Assembly (NCBI RefSeq): GCF_017377875.1
Contig: NZ_CP070975.1
Span: 1,054,001 to 1,118,000, forward strand
Origin: Alcaligenes sp. SORT26
GTDB taxonomy: Bacteria; Pseudomonadota; Gammaproteobacteria; Burkholderiales; Burkholderiaceae_B
Direction of reading: 5' to 3'
DNA length: 64,000 nucleotides
Program-made: the position numbers and the translations under genes
Shown here: positions 55,538-64,000 of the stretch, piece after piece
How positions within the stretch are numbered: position 1 is the stretch's first letter
Layout of the letters: the number at the start of each line of letters is the position of its first letter
The notes under the pieces: model-generated
The model's input: only the letters and a program-made list of their open reading frames with translations
Told to the model about the DNA's origin: nothing
Databases searched by the model: none

Positions 55538-56274
55538 TGCACCCAGTCCCGCAAACCCGCCAGTTGCTCGTGATGGGTCAAGTCCGCGCGCAAGGGCGTA
55601 ATCGACACAGCGCCCTGCTCGACAGCACCGAAATCTGTGCCGTGATCGCTATCCGACACCCCGCCCACACGGCCAATCCAATACACCGGCTCGCCATACG
55701 GCGTCTGGCTTTTCACGACAGGCTCCGAAGGATGACGCTTGCCCAGGCGGGTTACTTGCGTGCCCTTCAAGGCCTCGTAAGGCAGGCAGGGAATATTGAC
55801 GTTCAGCAAAGTATTCGCAGCCAAGGGCTGCTTCTGGCAACGCTCGACCAAATCGCGGGCGACGCGAGCCGCACTATCCAGGTTTTTCCAGCCACGCTCG
55901 ATCAAGGAAAAGGCAATCGCAGGAATACCAAACAAATGACCTTCCATCGCCGCCGCCACAGTGCCTGAATACAAGGTGTCATCACCCATATTGGCGCCAT
56001 TATTAATGCCGGACACAATCAGGTCCGGGCGAAAATCCAGCAAGCCGGTCAGGGCCACGTGGACGCAATCGGACGGTGTACCATTAACAAAATAAAAACC
56101 ATTGCTGGCCTGGCGCAGCGACAAAGGACGATTCAAGGTCAGGGAATTGCTGGCACCACTGCAATTGGTCTCGGGTGCAATGACAGTCAGCTCGCCCAGT
56201 CCTTGCAAGGCTTCATACAAAGCCTCGATACCGGCTGCTGTATAGCCATCATCGTTGGAGACCAGAATACGCAT
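55534..56274 (-). CDS. surE: 5'/3'-nucleotidase SurE
   Basis: 246 residues from the ATG at 56274; the frame is open 39 codons upstream, but [16 protein letters not shown] is the universal SurE N-terminus with the metal-binding Asp pair in NDDG. Further motifs are [19 protein letters not shown] near 34-52 (metal Ser and Asn), [11 protein letters not shown] near 64, [25 protein letters not shown] near 88-112. It dephosphorylates nucleoside monophosphates and polyphosphate and acts in survival. It is first in surE-pcm-nlpD and divergent from plsY. Confidence 0.95.
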   Translation of the reverse strand: MRILVSNDDGYTAAGIEALYEALQGLGELTVIAPETNCSGASNSLTLNRPLSLRQASNGFYFVNGTPSDCVHVALTGLLDFRPDLIVSGINNGANMGDDTLYSGTVAAAMEGHLFGIPAIAFSLIERGWKNLDSAARVARDLVERCQKQPLAANTLLNVNIPCLPYEALKGTQVTRLGKRHPSEPVVKSQTPYGEPVYWIGRVGGVSDSDHGTDFGAVEQGAVSITPLRADLTHHEQLAGLRDWVQ

Positions 56275-56389
56275 GCTTTTCTTTTCCGTTAAAAATCTAA
56301 CAGGGGTAGCAAATTGTACCCGCTGCCTTTGGTATTTTGCTGCAAGGCCGGTAGAATCCGCGCAACAATAATTGTGGAGCTCAATCCTC

Positions 56390-57031
56390 ATGAACGCCGT
56401 TTCTTTCGCTGTGGCCGCCCCGCTTGTCGCCCTCTTGTCCTATTTGCTGGGATCACTGCCGTTTGCCGTAATCGTCAGCAAGATCATGGGCTTGCAAGAC
56501 CCTCGCACCTTTGGTTCGAAAAATCCGGGAGCCACTAATGTACTACGTAGCGGCAATAAAAAAGCAGCCATTCTGACCTTGTTGGGCGATGCCTTCAAAG
56601 GCTGGCTGGCTGTCTTTCTAACCCAACAAGCGATCAGCCTTTGGGGATGGCCCGTCAGCTTGCTGGGTATCAGCGCTTTCTTTGCCTTTCTGGGCCATCT
56701 CTACCCTGTCTTTCTAGGCTTCAAGGGTGGCAAGGGCGTGGCGACGGCCATAGGCGTCATCCTGGCCCTGCTGCCCTGGCTGGCTTTAGCAACGGTAGCC
56801 ACCTGGCTGATTATTGCCTATGTCAGCCGCTACTCGTCCCTGGCGGCTATCATCAGTGCCATTTTCGTCCCCTTGTTTTACCTGCTGGGTGCCAAGGTCG
56901 CCTGGCCCATGAATGCGTCAATTGCCACGGCCTTTGTTCTGATCAGCGCCTTCTTGCTATGGCGTCACCAGGAAAACATCCGTCGCCTGATGACCGGCAC
57001 AGAAAGCAAGATTGGCTCCAAAAAGAAGTAG
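56390..57031 (+). CDS. plsY: Glycerol-3-phosphate acyltransferase PlsY
   Basis: 213 residues from the ATG at 56390, with GGAG upstream. The three conserved PlsY motifs are visible: [15 protein letters not shown] near 17-31, then [24 protein letters not shown] near 37-60, and [23 protein letters not shown] near 103-125. Five membrane segments span the chain. It acylates glycerol 3-phosphate from acyl-phosphate at the inner membrane in phospholipid synthesis. It converges on tsaD with 3 bases between the stops. Confidence 0.95.
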   Translation: MNAVSFAVAAPLVALLSYLLGSLPFAVIVSKIMGLQDPRTFGSKNPGATNVLRSGNKKAAILTLLGDAFKGWLAVFLTQQAISLWGWPVSLLGISAFFAFLGHLYPVFLGFKGGKGVATAIGVILALLPWLALATVATWLIIAYVSRYSSLAAIISAIFVPLFYLLGAKVAWPMNASIATAFVLISAFLLWRHQENIRRLMTGTESKIGSKKK

Positions 57032-57034
57032 GCC

Positions 57035-58093
57035 CTAGGACTCTTGCTGGGATACAGGCTGATTCACACAGGCCAAATCCCAGCGGGGCCGGATGGCAAA
57101 GCCATGGCTGCTGTCATCCAGGCTTGCTAATCCATGCTTGACCCGCATCGCCGCCGCAAACGCAATCATGGCACCGTTATCGGTACAGAATTCCAGCGGC
57201 GGAAAAAACACCTCGCCCTTCAAACGTGCCACGGCTTTTTGCAAATAAGCACGCAAGTGGCGGTTGGCACCCACACCTCCGGCCACCACCAGACGCTTCA
57301 AGCCCGTTTGCTTCAAGGCCTTGATAGCTTTAGCGGCCAGCACATCCACAATAGCGGCTTCGGTGGCAGCGGCCAGATCAGCACGTTGCTGTTCAGAAAT
57401 CCCGCCCTCTTCCGCTTCCAGCTTGCGCAAGCGTGTCAGCACGGCTGTTTTCAAGCCACTAAAGCTGAAGTCCAGATCCTTGCTATGCAACATGGGGCGC
57501 GGCAGATCGTAGACGGTGGCGTCGCCCTGCTCGGCCAGACGCGACAAGGCCGGGCCACCGGGATAGCCCAGCCCCATCAGTTTGGCGCTTTTATCGAAGG
57601 CCTCACCGGCGGCATCGTCCAGCGTCTCACCCAACAGTTCGTACTGGCCCACTCCATCCACCCGCATCAACTGCGTATGGCCACCCGAGACCAGCAGGGC
57701 CACAAATGGAAACTCCGGGCGCGGCTCGGCCAATAAAGGCGAGAGCAAATGACCTTCCAGGTGATGAATGGCAATGGTCGGTTTCTTCAACGACCAGGCA
57801 ATCGATTGCGCCACACTGGCTCCCACCAGCAAGGCCCCGGCCAAACCTGGGCCTGCGGTGTAGGCGATAGCATCGACCTGATCCAACTGCATATTGCAAG
57901 AAGCCAACACCTGCCGCGTCAACGGCAACACCCGGCGGATATGGTCGCGGGATGCCAGTTCAGGCACCACTCCACCGTATTCACGGTGCATGGCAATCTG
58001 GCTGTGCAAGGCATGGGCCAAGAGCCCATGTTCCGTACTAACCAGCGCAACGCCGGTTTCATCGCAGGAACTTTCAAATCCAAGAATATTCAT
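57035..58093 (-). CDS. tsaD: tRNA N6-threonylcarbamoyladenosine synthase subunit TsaD
   Basis: 352 residues. The N-terminus [18 protein letters not shown] and the metal-binding pair in [10 protein letters not shown] near residues 110-119 are diagnostic, followed by [33 protein letters not shown] and [16 protein letters not shown] near 275. [11 protein letters not shown] near 305 carries the third metal ligand. It transfers the threonylcarbamoyl group to A37 of ANN-reading tRNAs. rpsU, often upstream in proteobacteria, is absent; a purine permease gene is divergent instead. Confidence 0.96.
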   Translation of the reverse strand: MNILGFESSCDETGVALVSTEHGLLAHALHSQIAMHREYGGVVPELASRDHIRRVLPLTRQVLASCNMQLDQVDAIAYTAGPGLAGALLVGASVAQSIAWSLKKPTIAIHHLEGHLLSPLLAEPRPEFPFVALLVSGGHTQLMRVDGVGQYELLGETLDDAAGEAFDKSAKLMGLGYPGGPALSRLAEQGDATVYDLPRPMLHSKDLDFSFSGLKTAVLTRLRKLEAEEGGISEQQRADLAAATEAAIVDVLAAKAIKALKQTGLKRLVVAGGVGANRHLRAYLQKAVARLKGEVFFPPLEFCTDNGAMIAFAAAMRVKHGLASLDDSSHGFAIRPRWDLACVNQPVSQQES

Positions 58094-58280
58094 GGCGCTA
58101 TTTTAGCCTGCTGTATTGGGGAAAATAGGAATTTATCCCCTTGCGTGAATAAGCTGATAGTGTCTGGGTTGTGCCGATACATCGCGACAAAGGGGGGCGA
58201 CGCAGTGGCACAGTCGTGGTTAAAATCCCGCATCGATAATTTCACGCTCCGATCGCCTAATAATCACAAGGAGGCTGCCC

Positions 58281-59573
58281 ATGTTTGAACGTCTCTTCAA
58301 ACTCTCTGAGCATGGCACCAACGTTCGTACCGAGGTTCTGGCGGGTATCACTACCTTCCTGACCATGTCCTACATTATTTTTGTGAATCCAGACATCCTG
58401 TCGTCCACAGGAATGGATCGCAATGCCATTTTTGTAGCCACCTGCTTGGCCGCTGCTCTGGGCACCTTCATCATGGCCTTTGTGGCCAACTGGCCTATCG
58501 GCATGGCGCCGGGCATGGGCCTGAACGCCTTCTTTGCCTTCACCGTTGTCGCCACCCTGGGCTATACCTGGCAGCAGGCCCTGGGCGCGGTCTTTATTTC
58601 CGGCGTGATCTTCCTGATTCTGACGGTAACCGGCATCCGGTCCTGGCTAATTCGGGGTATCCCCAAATCCCTGCAAAGCGCGATTGCAGCCGGTATTGGC
58701 ATGTTCCTGGGCCTGATCGCCCTGATGAACTCGGGCATTGTGGTCGCCCACCCTGCCACCAAGATTGGTCTGGGTGATCTGACGCAACCCGCTGCGCTGT
58801 ACGCGATTCTGGGCTTCTTTATTATTGCCGCCCTGGATGCGCTGAAAGTACGTGGTGCCATTCTGATCGGTATTCTGGCGGTGACTATTCTGTCCATGCT
58901 GACCGGGCATAGTGCCTTTGGCGGCGTGGTCTCCACCCCTCCTTCGCTGATGCCCACCTTCATGCAACTGGACATCATGGGTGCCCTGCACACCGGTTTT
59001 GTCCACGTGATTCTGGTTCTGGTTCTGGTCGAAGTGTTTGACGCCACCGGCACCATGATCGGGGTAGCCAAACGTGCCCGCCTGATCGAAGAAGGCAAAC
59101 CCAACCGTCTGGGCCGAGCCCTTCTGGCTGACAGTACCGCCATTGTGGCCGGTTCCATGCTGGGTACCAGCAGCACCACCGCCTATGTGGAAAGCGCCTC
59201 GGGTGTGCAAGCGGGTGGGCGCACCGGTCTGACCGCACTGACGATTGGCGTGCTGTTCTTGCTGGCGCTGTTCTTCTCGCCGCTGGCCGCCACAGTTCCC
59301 GGTTACGCCACGGCTCCTGCCTTGCTGTACGTGGCTTGCCTGATGATGCGTGAAATCACCGAAGTGAAATGGGACGACATGACCGAGGCTGTACCTGCTG
59401 CCCTGGCTGCCTTCACCATGCCCTTCACCTACTCGATTGCGAACGGTCTGGCCTTCGGCTTTATCAGCTACGTGATCCTGAAACTGGCAACCGGCCGCTG
59501 GCGCAGTATCCACCTGGCCACACTGATTGTCGCCATCTTGTTTGTGATCAAGTACGCAATCGCTACGGAATGA
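58281..59573 (+). CDS. NCS2 family adenine/guanine/hypoxanthine permease (AzgA-like)
   Basis: 430 residues with about twelve to fourteen membrane segments. The start RLFKLSEHGTNVRTEVLAGITTFLTMSYIIFVNP is characteristic of AzgA/PbuG carriers. It is followed by PIGMAPGMGLNAFFAFTVV near 73 and the substrate-site region VLVLVEVFDATGTMIGVAKRA near 247-267, then GTSSTTAYVESASGVQAGGRTGLT near 294. It is a proton-coupled purine base importer in the inner membrane. AAGGAGG lies about 7 bases before the ATG. A terminator follows. Confidence 0.94.
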   Translation: MFERLFKLSEHGTNVRTEVLAGITTFLTMSYIIFVNPDILSSTGMDRNAIFVATCLAAALGTFIMAFVANWPIGMAPGMGLNAFFAFTVVATLGYTWQQALGAVFISGVIFLILTVTGIRSWLIRGIPKSLQSAIAAGIGMFLGLIALMNSGIVVAHPATKIGLGDLTQPAALYAILGFFIIAALDALKVRGAILIGILAVTILSMLTGHSAFGGVVSTPPSLMPTFMQLDIMGALHTGFVHVILVLVLVEVFDATGTMIGVAKRARLIEEGKPNRLGRALLADSTAIVAGSMLGTSSTTAYVESASGVQAGGRTGLTALTIGVLFLLALFFSPLAATVPGYATAPALLYVACLMMREITEVKWDDMTEAVPAALAAFTMPFTYSIANGLAFGFISYVILKLATGRWRSIHLATLIVAILFVIKYAIATE

Positions 59574-59645
59574 AAAACCCTACAGCAAACTGGTTTGGCG
59601 CTTTAGGGCTGTCTGGAAAGCGAGTACACTAATTACATGTTTAAC

Positions 59646-59676
59646 AAAGCGGCTGAGCATCATCAGCCGCTTTTTT
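59646..59676 (+). terminator. Rho-independent terminator of the purine permease gene
   Basis: An 11-bp stem AAAGCGGCTGA/TCAGCCGCTTT with a 6-base loop is followed by T. It lies 72 bases past the permease stop and just before the thioredoxin gene's ribosome site. Confidence 0.88.
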
Positions 59677-59693
59677 ATTGCGGAGGCTCCCCC

Positions 59694-60074
59694 ATGAGCA
59701 TCGTCGAACTGAACGAAGAAACATTCCAGGCTGCGGTAGAAGACGGCAAGCCCCTGATCATCGATTTCTGGGCTCCCTGGTGCGGTCCATGCCGCCAATT
59801 TGCTCCCGTCTTTGACGCAGCCGCCGCCAAACACCCAGGCGTCACCTTTGGCAAGGTCAACACGGAAGAAGAGCAGGAACTGAGCGCTGGCCTGCGCATT
59901 CGCTCCATTCCTACGCTGATGGTTTTCCGTGAGAACGTCTTGCTGTTCTCGCAAGCCGGTGCCTTGTCGGCCGCCCAACTGGACGATCTGATCGAACAAG
60001 TCCAGGCCGTGGACATGGAAAAGGTTCACGCTGAAATTGCAGCCCAGCAAAATCAGCAGCCTGACCAGGCTTGA
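59694..60074 (+). CDS. Thioredoxin family protein
   Basis: 126 residues from the ATG at 59694, which has GGAGG about 7 bases upstream. The thioredoxin fold covers residues 1-108, with the active site WAPWCGPCRQF (CGPC at 31-34) and the cis-Pro in SIPTLMVF near 73. A short Gln-rich tail follows. It is slightly longer than TrxA (about 108) and may be a thioredoxin-like reductant of unknown partner. It has its own terminator. Confidence 0.92.
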   Translation: MSIVELNEETFQAAVEDGKPLIIDFWAPWCGPCRQFAPVFDAAAAKHPGVTFGKVNTEEEQELSAGLRIRSIPTLMVFRENVLLFSQAGALSAAQLDDLIEQVQAVDMEKVHAEIAAQQNQQPDQA

Positions 60075-60089
60075 TTAGTCCGGTTTCAG

Positions 60090-60122
60090 AAAAAACGCCA
60101 GACAGACTGTCTGGCGTTTTTT
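60090..60122. terminator. Bidirectional terminator after the thioredoxin gene
   Basis: A 14-bp stem ending in ACGCCAGAC/GTCTGGCGT with a 5-base loop is bordered by A and T runs. It separates the thioredoxin gene from the convergent DUF2024 gene (stop 60139). Confidence 0.9.
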
Positions 60123-60138
60123 TATGCCTGAAGCTGAT

Positions 60139-60402
60139 TTACTCGCAGTTTTCCAGCTCGATAATGGCAAAACCACTACGCTTGATTTCGTTCTCTACCG
60201 GCGCGGAAGCCATTTCGGTATGGCAAAAGCGGCATTCGCGGGACGTGAAACTTTCCACATTCACCCCTTTGGCCGCCAGATAGCGTTGACCATAGCTCAA
60301 GACCTTGTCCATATCCTTGGCCTCATCGCTGACCAAAATATCAAAGTGCATGCGACGCCCATCGGGACGCACGACATAGGTATCAAACACAGCAATCTTC
60401 AT
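60139..60402 (-). CDS. DUF2024 family protein
   Basis: 87 residues. The family pattern is clear: MKIAVFDTYVVRPDGRRMHFDILVSD at the start, a central YGQRYLAAKGV, and ECRFCHTE near 56-63 followed by a final GFAIIELE strand. The CRFCHTE segment has two cysteines that could bind a metal or react. The function of the family is unknown. It lies 24 bases downstream of the redoxin-like gene on the same strand, so the two are probably cotranscribed. Confidence 0.88.
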   Translation of the reverse strand: MKIAVFDTYVVRPDGRRMHFDILVSDEAKDMDKVLSYGQRYLAAKGVNVESFTSRECRFCHTEMASAPVENEIKRSGFAIIELENCE

Positions 60403-60426
60403 GACACACCCTTTTCAGCAAAAAAC

Positions 60427-60969
60427 TTAATAGGTACACCGTGGTCCACCAGCCTGGGTTCCATCCATCCCGACAGCGGCTTGCACGGTTTCCTGACTCT
60501 TGTCCTGAGCGCTTGTTTGACGGGCAATGAGCTGGCCCACAAACGCGCCTAGACGCAAATCATCCAGATGACCTAGCTCCTTCAAGGCCAACTTGCCGTC
60601 CCGATCAAAAATGATGGTGGAAGGCGTGCCGCCCAAGCCCCACTCCTTCATGGTGCGCGGCAAGGGGCCGCTCTCGGAGGCCTGATCAATGGCAATGGGG
60701 AAATTCAGCCGATACTCGTGGGCGAACACCTGCAAGGCGGCGGGGCCCATGACATCGTGATGTTCGAACACGCTGTGCAGACCGATGATGCGCAAATCAT
60801 CCCGCGAAAACAGCGTGTCCAATTGCTTGGCTTGCGGCAGGCTATTGATAACGCAGCCGGGACAGAGCATCTGAAACGCGGTGACCACCACCACGCGGCC
60901 ACGCAAGGACGCCAAACTTAATGGCGCGGCAGTATTAAGCCACTGACTGGCATAGATCTCGTAAGACAT
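60427..60969 (-). CDS. Redoxin/TlpA-like thioredoxin-fold protein
   Basis: 180 residues from the ATG at 60969. The thioredoxin fold is seen in LSLASLRGRVVVVTAFQMLCPGCVINSLPQAKQL near 17-50, with the active-site pair CPGC. LGGTPSTIIFDRDGKLALKELGHLDDLRLGAFV near 110-145 carries the cis-Pro. There is no signal peptide, so it acts in the cytoplasm, in contrast to TlpA. A C-terminal Gln/Ser-rich tail of about 30 residues is unusual. It pairs with the DUF2024 gene downstream. Confidence 0.86.
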   Translation of the reverse strand: MSYEIYASQWLNTAAPLSLASLRGRVVVVTAFQMLCPGCVINSLPQAKQLDTLFSRDDLRIIGLHSVFEHHDVMGPAALQVFAHEYRLNFPIAIDQASESGPLPRTMKEWGLGGTPSTIIFDRDGKLALKELGHLDDLRLGAFVGQLIARQTSAQDKSQETVQAAVGMDGTQAGGPRCTY

Positions 60970-61179
60970 GGCAGACACCCACAAGATGGACTAAACCCGA
61001 TCATAAGCCCAAGTTTGATGTGGGCTTGGAAGGAATCAAAGATGGGTAGTATGGCCATGTACTGGACGGCGCAGAGGGACAATCGTCTGGGAAAGATACC
61101 TTTTCGTCCAGGTACGCTTATCTGAATGAGGACATACGAACAGGTCCATTGCAGACCTGCTTCTTGAATAGTGGACGAT

Positions 61180-61776
61180 TCAGGCTTGTTCCAGGGGCTC
61201 GCACTCGCCCTGGCCACGCGTCATATTGATAAAAGCCTGCTGAAACTCGGCTTTATGCTCGACTGGCAAATTCAAAATCCAGGCCACGCCTTCACCGTCG
61301 AACTGTTCGTCCTGAACCTGAACGCCAAAACCATCGAAACGGGATTGAACCAGCGCCAGATCCGCAAAGGAGCAACGGCATCGCAACGCGGCCATGGGAA
61401 TCAGCTCCAGCTTGTCAGCCAGACGCAGGCATTGAGCGGCCACGCCCCCATAGGCACGTACCAGACCACCCGTTCCCAATTTGACGCCGCCAAACCAGCG
61501 AATCACCAGCACCGCGACCCGGTCGCAATCCTGCCCTTCTATGGCTTGCAAAATAGGACGCCCGGCCGTCCCGCCGGGCTCACCATCATCATTAAAGCGA
61601 TATTCAGACCCGATTTTGTAGGCCCAGCAATTATGCGTGGCATCGGGTACACCCTGGGCTTGAAAAAAAGCCAAGGCTTGGCTGGCACTGTCTACCGGAG
61701 CAGCCAGTGCCAGAAAACGGCTTTTTTTGATGTCCTGCTCGAAGCGGGTGGGCTCACGCAGGGTAAAGACAGCCAC
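61180..61776 (-). CDS. YigZ/IMPACT family protein
   Basis: 198 residues. The UPF0029 (Impact N-terminal) domain covers residues about 15-125: KKSRFLALAAPVDS near 17, ATHNCWAYKIG near 46, NDDGEPGGTAGRPIL near 61-75 and IRWFGGVKLGTGGLVRAYG near 92-110. A DUF1949-like C-terminal domain follows. The family is conserved in bacteria and eukaryotes, and its molecular function is not settled; links to translation and nucleic acid binding exist. It lies 8 bases after ybiT. Confidence 0.91.
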   Translation of the reverse strand: MAVFTLREPTRFEQDIKKSRFLALAAPVDSASQALAFFQAQGVPDATHNCWAYKIGSEYRFNDDGEPGGTAGRPILQAIEGQDCDRVAVLVIRWFGGVKLGTGGLVRAYGGVAAQCLRLADKLELIPMAALRCRCSFADLALVQSRFDGFGVQVQDEQFDGEGVAWILNLPVEHKAEFQQAFINMTRGQGECEPLEQA

Positions 61777-61784
61777 CCTTAGCC

Positions 61785-63383
61785 TCAGTCCTGCTCGCGG
61801 CTGGCCAGGTAGTCTTCGTAGCCACCGCGGTAATCGATCAGGCGGCCTTCCGGCATCACTTCGATAATGCGGGTAGCCACACCAGACACGAATTCCCGGT
61901 CATGCGACACAAAGATCAAGGTGCCTTCAAACTTTTCCATGGCCATCTGCAAGGATTCAATCGATTCCATATCCAGGTGGTTGGTCGGTTCGTCCAGCAA
62001 CATGACGTTGTGACGGCCCAGCATCAGACGCGAGAAGGTCATGCGGTTTTTCTCGCCACCAGACAGCACTTTCACGGGTTTGATGATGTCGTCAGCAGAG
62101 AACAGCATGCGGCCCAAGACCGAGCGCAAGGACTGATCGTCGTCGCCAGCCTGACGAAAACGGCTGACCCAGTCGAACACATTGTCTTCCGTGTCGAATT
62201 CGTTCGACACGTCCTGAGCCATGTAGCCGATATCAGCGTTTTCGGACCAGACGACCGAACCGCTATCCGGAGCAAGATTACCGGCCAGCAAACGCAGCAA
62301 GGTGGTTTTACCCACGCCGTTCGCACCCACAATGGCGATTTTCTCGCCCGCTTCAATCATGGCCGAGAAATTCTTGATGATGGGATGATCGTAGGACTTG
62401 CTCAAGCCCTCGATGGTGACAGCCAGGCGGTGCAGGACTTTTTTCTGCTCAAAGCGGATAAACGGGTTCTGACGCGAAGAGGGTTTTACCTCGATGGTGT
62501 CTGCTTTCAAGCGACCAATCTGTTTCAGACGCGAGGTTGCCTGACGGGACTTGGACTTGTTGGCAGCAAAACGACGCACAAAGTCCTGCAGTTCGCCAAT
62601 ACGCTCTTTAGCCTTGGAGTTGGCCGCCATGACGCGTTCGCGCGACTGCACCGAAGCCAGCATGTAGTCGTCGTAGTTGCCAGGGTAGACACGCAACTCG
62701 CCATAATCCAGGTCAGCCATGTGCGTACACACCTGGTTCAGGAAGTGACGATCGTGACTGATGATGATCATGGTGCTCTGGTAGCTATTGAGCACATCTT
62801 CCAGCCAACGAATGGTGTTGATGTCCAGGTTGTTGGTGGGCTCGTCCAGCAGCAGGACGTCGGGATTGGAGAACAGGGCCTGCGCCAGCAGCACACGCAG
62901 CTTCCAGCCCGGAGCCACTTCGCTCATGGGCAGTTGGTGCTGTTCGACCGGAATTTCCAGACCCATCAGCAATTCACCGGCGCGACTTTCGGCGGTATAG
63001 CCGTCGTACTCGGCAAAACGGGCCTCCAGCTCGGCGGCCTTCATATAGTCTTCTTCGGTGGCTTCCGGATTGTCGTAGATGGCATCACGCTCTTGCATGG
63101 TGCTCCACATTTCGGTGTGGCCCATCAATACCACGTCCAGCACACGCAGCTCTTCGTAGGCAAACTGGTCCTGACGCAGCTTGCCCAGACGCACGCCCGG
63201 GTCCAGCGATACATTACCCCCGCTTGGCTCCAGGTCGCCGCCAATGATTTTCATGAAGGTAGACTTGCCCGACCCGTTGGCACCAATCAGGCCATAACGG
63301 TTGCCTCCGCCCAGTTTGACACTGACGTTTTCAAATAAAGGCTTGGCACCAAACTGGATCGTTAAATTAGCGGTGGAGATCAC
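61785..63383 (-). CDS. ybiT: ABC-F family ATPase, YbiT type
   Basis: 532 residues, close to E. coli YbiT (530), and similar along the whole chain as I recall it. Two ATPase domains lie in one soluble protein with no membrane segments. The first Walker A is [12 protein letters not shown] near 34, with [11 protein letters not shown] near 176; the second is [12 protein letters not shown] near 348, with LSGGEKNRM and [17 protein letters not shown] near 465. The inter-domain linker near 240-310 is basic and helical. ABC-F proteins act on the ribosome E site in translation rescue. Confidence 0.95.
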   Translation of the reverse strand: MISTANLTIQFGAKPLFENVSVKLGGGNRYGLIGANGSGKSTFMKIIGGDLEPSGGNVSLDPGVRLGKLRQDQFAYEELRVLDVVLMGHTEMWSTMQERDAIYDNPEATEEDYMKAAELEARFAEYDGYTAESRAGELLMGLEIPVEQHQLPMSEVAPGWKLRVLLAQALFSNPDVLLLDEPTNNLDINTIRWLEDVLNSYQSTMIIISHDRHFLNQVCTHMADLDYGELRVYPGNYDDYMLASVQSRERVMAANSKAKERIGELQDFVRRFAANKSKSRQATSRLKQIGRLKADTIEVKPSSRQNPFIRFEQKKVLHRLAVTIEGLSKSYDHPIIKNFSAMIEAGEKIAIVGANGVGKTTLLRLLAGNLAPDSGSVVWSENADIGYMAQDVSNEFDTEDNVFDWVSRFRQAGDDDQSLRSVLGRMLFSADDIIKPVKVLSGGEKNRMTFSRLMLGRHNVMLLDEPTNHLDMESIESLQMAMEKFEGTLIFVSHDREFVSGVATRIIEVMPEGRLIDYRGGYEDYLASREQD

Positions 63384-63446
63384 GTAAACGTACTTTGAAA
63401 AAGGTTGAGTTCAACCCAGTAGTGTATCAAGCAGCCGGGAAATCCG

Positions 63447-64000
63447 TTAGTGCTCGTGCTCATCCAGGACCAGATAAGCCATGCCGTCCTCGGTGGCCAG
63501 GCCTACTTCCTTACCCACCGGCAGGCTGACTTTCACGTCCACATGCCCATAAGGCAGGCCCGTCACCACAGGAACCTTAACGGTTTCACGCAACCAGCGT
63601 ATGACTGAATCCATGTCAAAGCCGTTATCGCTGGCGCCTGTTTTATAGGCGGTGAAACGCCCCAGAACGACCGCCATTTGGCGATTGAGCACACCTGCAT
63701 GCCACAGTTGCGTCAACATGCGCTCGACCCGGTAGGGGGCTTCGCCCACGTCTTCCAGGAACAAGATACCGCCGTCGATATTGGGGAAGTACGGTGTGCC
63801 CAGCAAGGAGCAGACCAGGGCCAGATTGCCCCCCCACAGAATCCCGTGACCATCTACCGCATCCGAATCCTCAGACTCGAAACTGAACAGCTCCAGCTCG
63901 CCGCGCATCAATTCGCCAAACAGCTCGGTCGTCAGCTCATCCGTTTCGTCGCCGCCGAAATCGGCAATCGCGGTAGGGCCGGTGTAGCTGATCGCCCCCG
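63447..64000 (-). CDS. ldcA: LD-carboxypeptidase (muramoyltetrapeptide carboxypeptidase), C-terminal part
   Basis: The reading frame is open to the right edge, so the N-terminal half with the catalytic Ser lies outside. The part present reads GAISYTGPTAIADFG, then LMRGELELFSF, and has GILWGGNLALVCSLLGTPYFP. ILFLEDVGEAPYRVERMLTQLWHAGVL and the late LPYGHVDVKVSLPVG segment follow. The catalytic Glu (in LFLEDV) and His (in PYGH) of the Ser-Glu-His triad are present. It trims the terminal D-Ala from muropeptide tetrapeptides in cell-wall recycling. It precedes ybiT on the same strand by 63 bases. Confidence 0.9.
   Translation of the reverse strand, partial: GAISYTGPTAIADFGGDETDELTTELFGELMRGELELFSFESEDSDAVDGHGILWGGNLALVCSLLGTPYFPNIDGGILFLEDVGEAPYRVERMLTQLWHAGVLNRQMAVVLGRFTAYKTGASDNGFDMDSVIRWLRETVKVPVVTGLPYGHVDVKVSLPVGKEVGLATEDGMAYLVLDEHEH

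Overview
The window looks like a chromosomal segment of a betaproteobacterium of the family Alcaligenaceae, most likely Alcaligenes faecalis or a close relative. The strongest evidence is the penicillin G acylase at 47019-49469. From memory, its signal peptide, mature N-terminus and catalytic Ser region are almost the same as the published A. faecalis enzyme. The large number of Bug/TctC, thiolase and LysR genes fits the same family. Nearly all of the 64 kb is ordinary, densely packed chromosome, with no prophage, insertion sequence or CRISPR array visible.

Layout, part 1 (1-19.3 kb). A minus-strand operon of five tightly coupled genes encodes an alpha/beta hydrolase, a DUF35 protein, an SCP-x-type thiolase, an IclR regulator and a CaiB/BaiF CoA-transferase that runs off the left edge. 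It is followed by a nitroreductase and pdxJ, then a complete RND efflux pump (periplasmic adaptor, inner-membrane pump, outer-membrane lipoprotein). Next come an ABC importer of the TrpX type, a spermidine-synthase-like protein and two paralogous thiolases. On the plus strand follow a universal stress protein and a PEP-mutase/isocitrate-lyase-family enzyme. A 46-codon gene lies at 19135-19275.

Part 2 (19.3-33 kb). A LysR regulator converges on a 755-residue Orn/Lys/Arg decarboxylase across a large nested stem-loop. tRNA-Cys is followed by a 5'-truncated PACE transporter gene. The housekeeping run xthA, unknown, gmk, rpoZ, spoT is next. Two LysR genes in tandem are then divergent from a FAH-family hydrolase, RidA and Bug receptor cluster.

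Part 3 (33-45.9 kb). This holds azlC/azlD, an M23 peptidase, ppiD, a glycerophosphodiesterase, rlmJ, an RluF-like pseudouridine synthase, ubiC, an MFS carrier and an aldo/keto reductase. A P-II protein follows, paired with an MscS-type channel, and then argH, whose promoter sits almost on its start codon.

Part 4 (45.9-64 kb). A lone, more A+T-rich accessory gene (45972-46862) sits between argH and the penicillin acylase. After it come an FAD amine oxidase divergent from a TetR regulator over twin palindromes, a fragment of an rlmD-like gene beside the intact rlmD, surE-pcm-nlpD, plsY, tsaD, a purine permease, thioredoxin-fold proteins, DUF2024, YigZ, the ABC-F protein YbiT, and an LD-carboxypeptidase cut by the right edge.

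The least explained items are the accessory gene at 45972-46862, the 46-residue gene and its neighbouring 34-bp dyad, the rlmD-like fragment, the truncated PACE gene beside tRNA-Cys, and several long perfect inverted repeats between convergent genes. I found no clearly novel multi-gene system.
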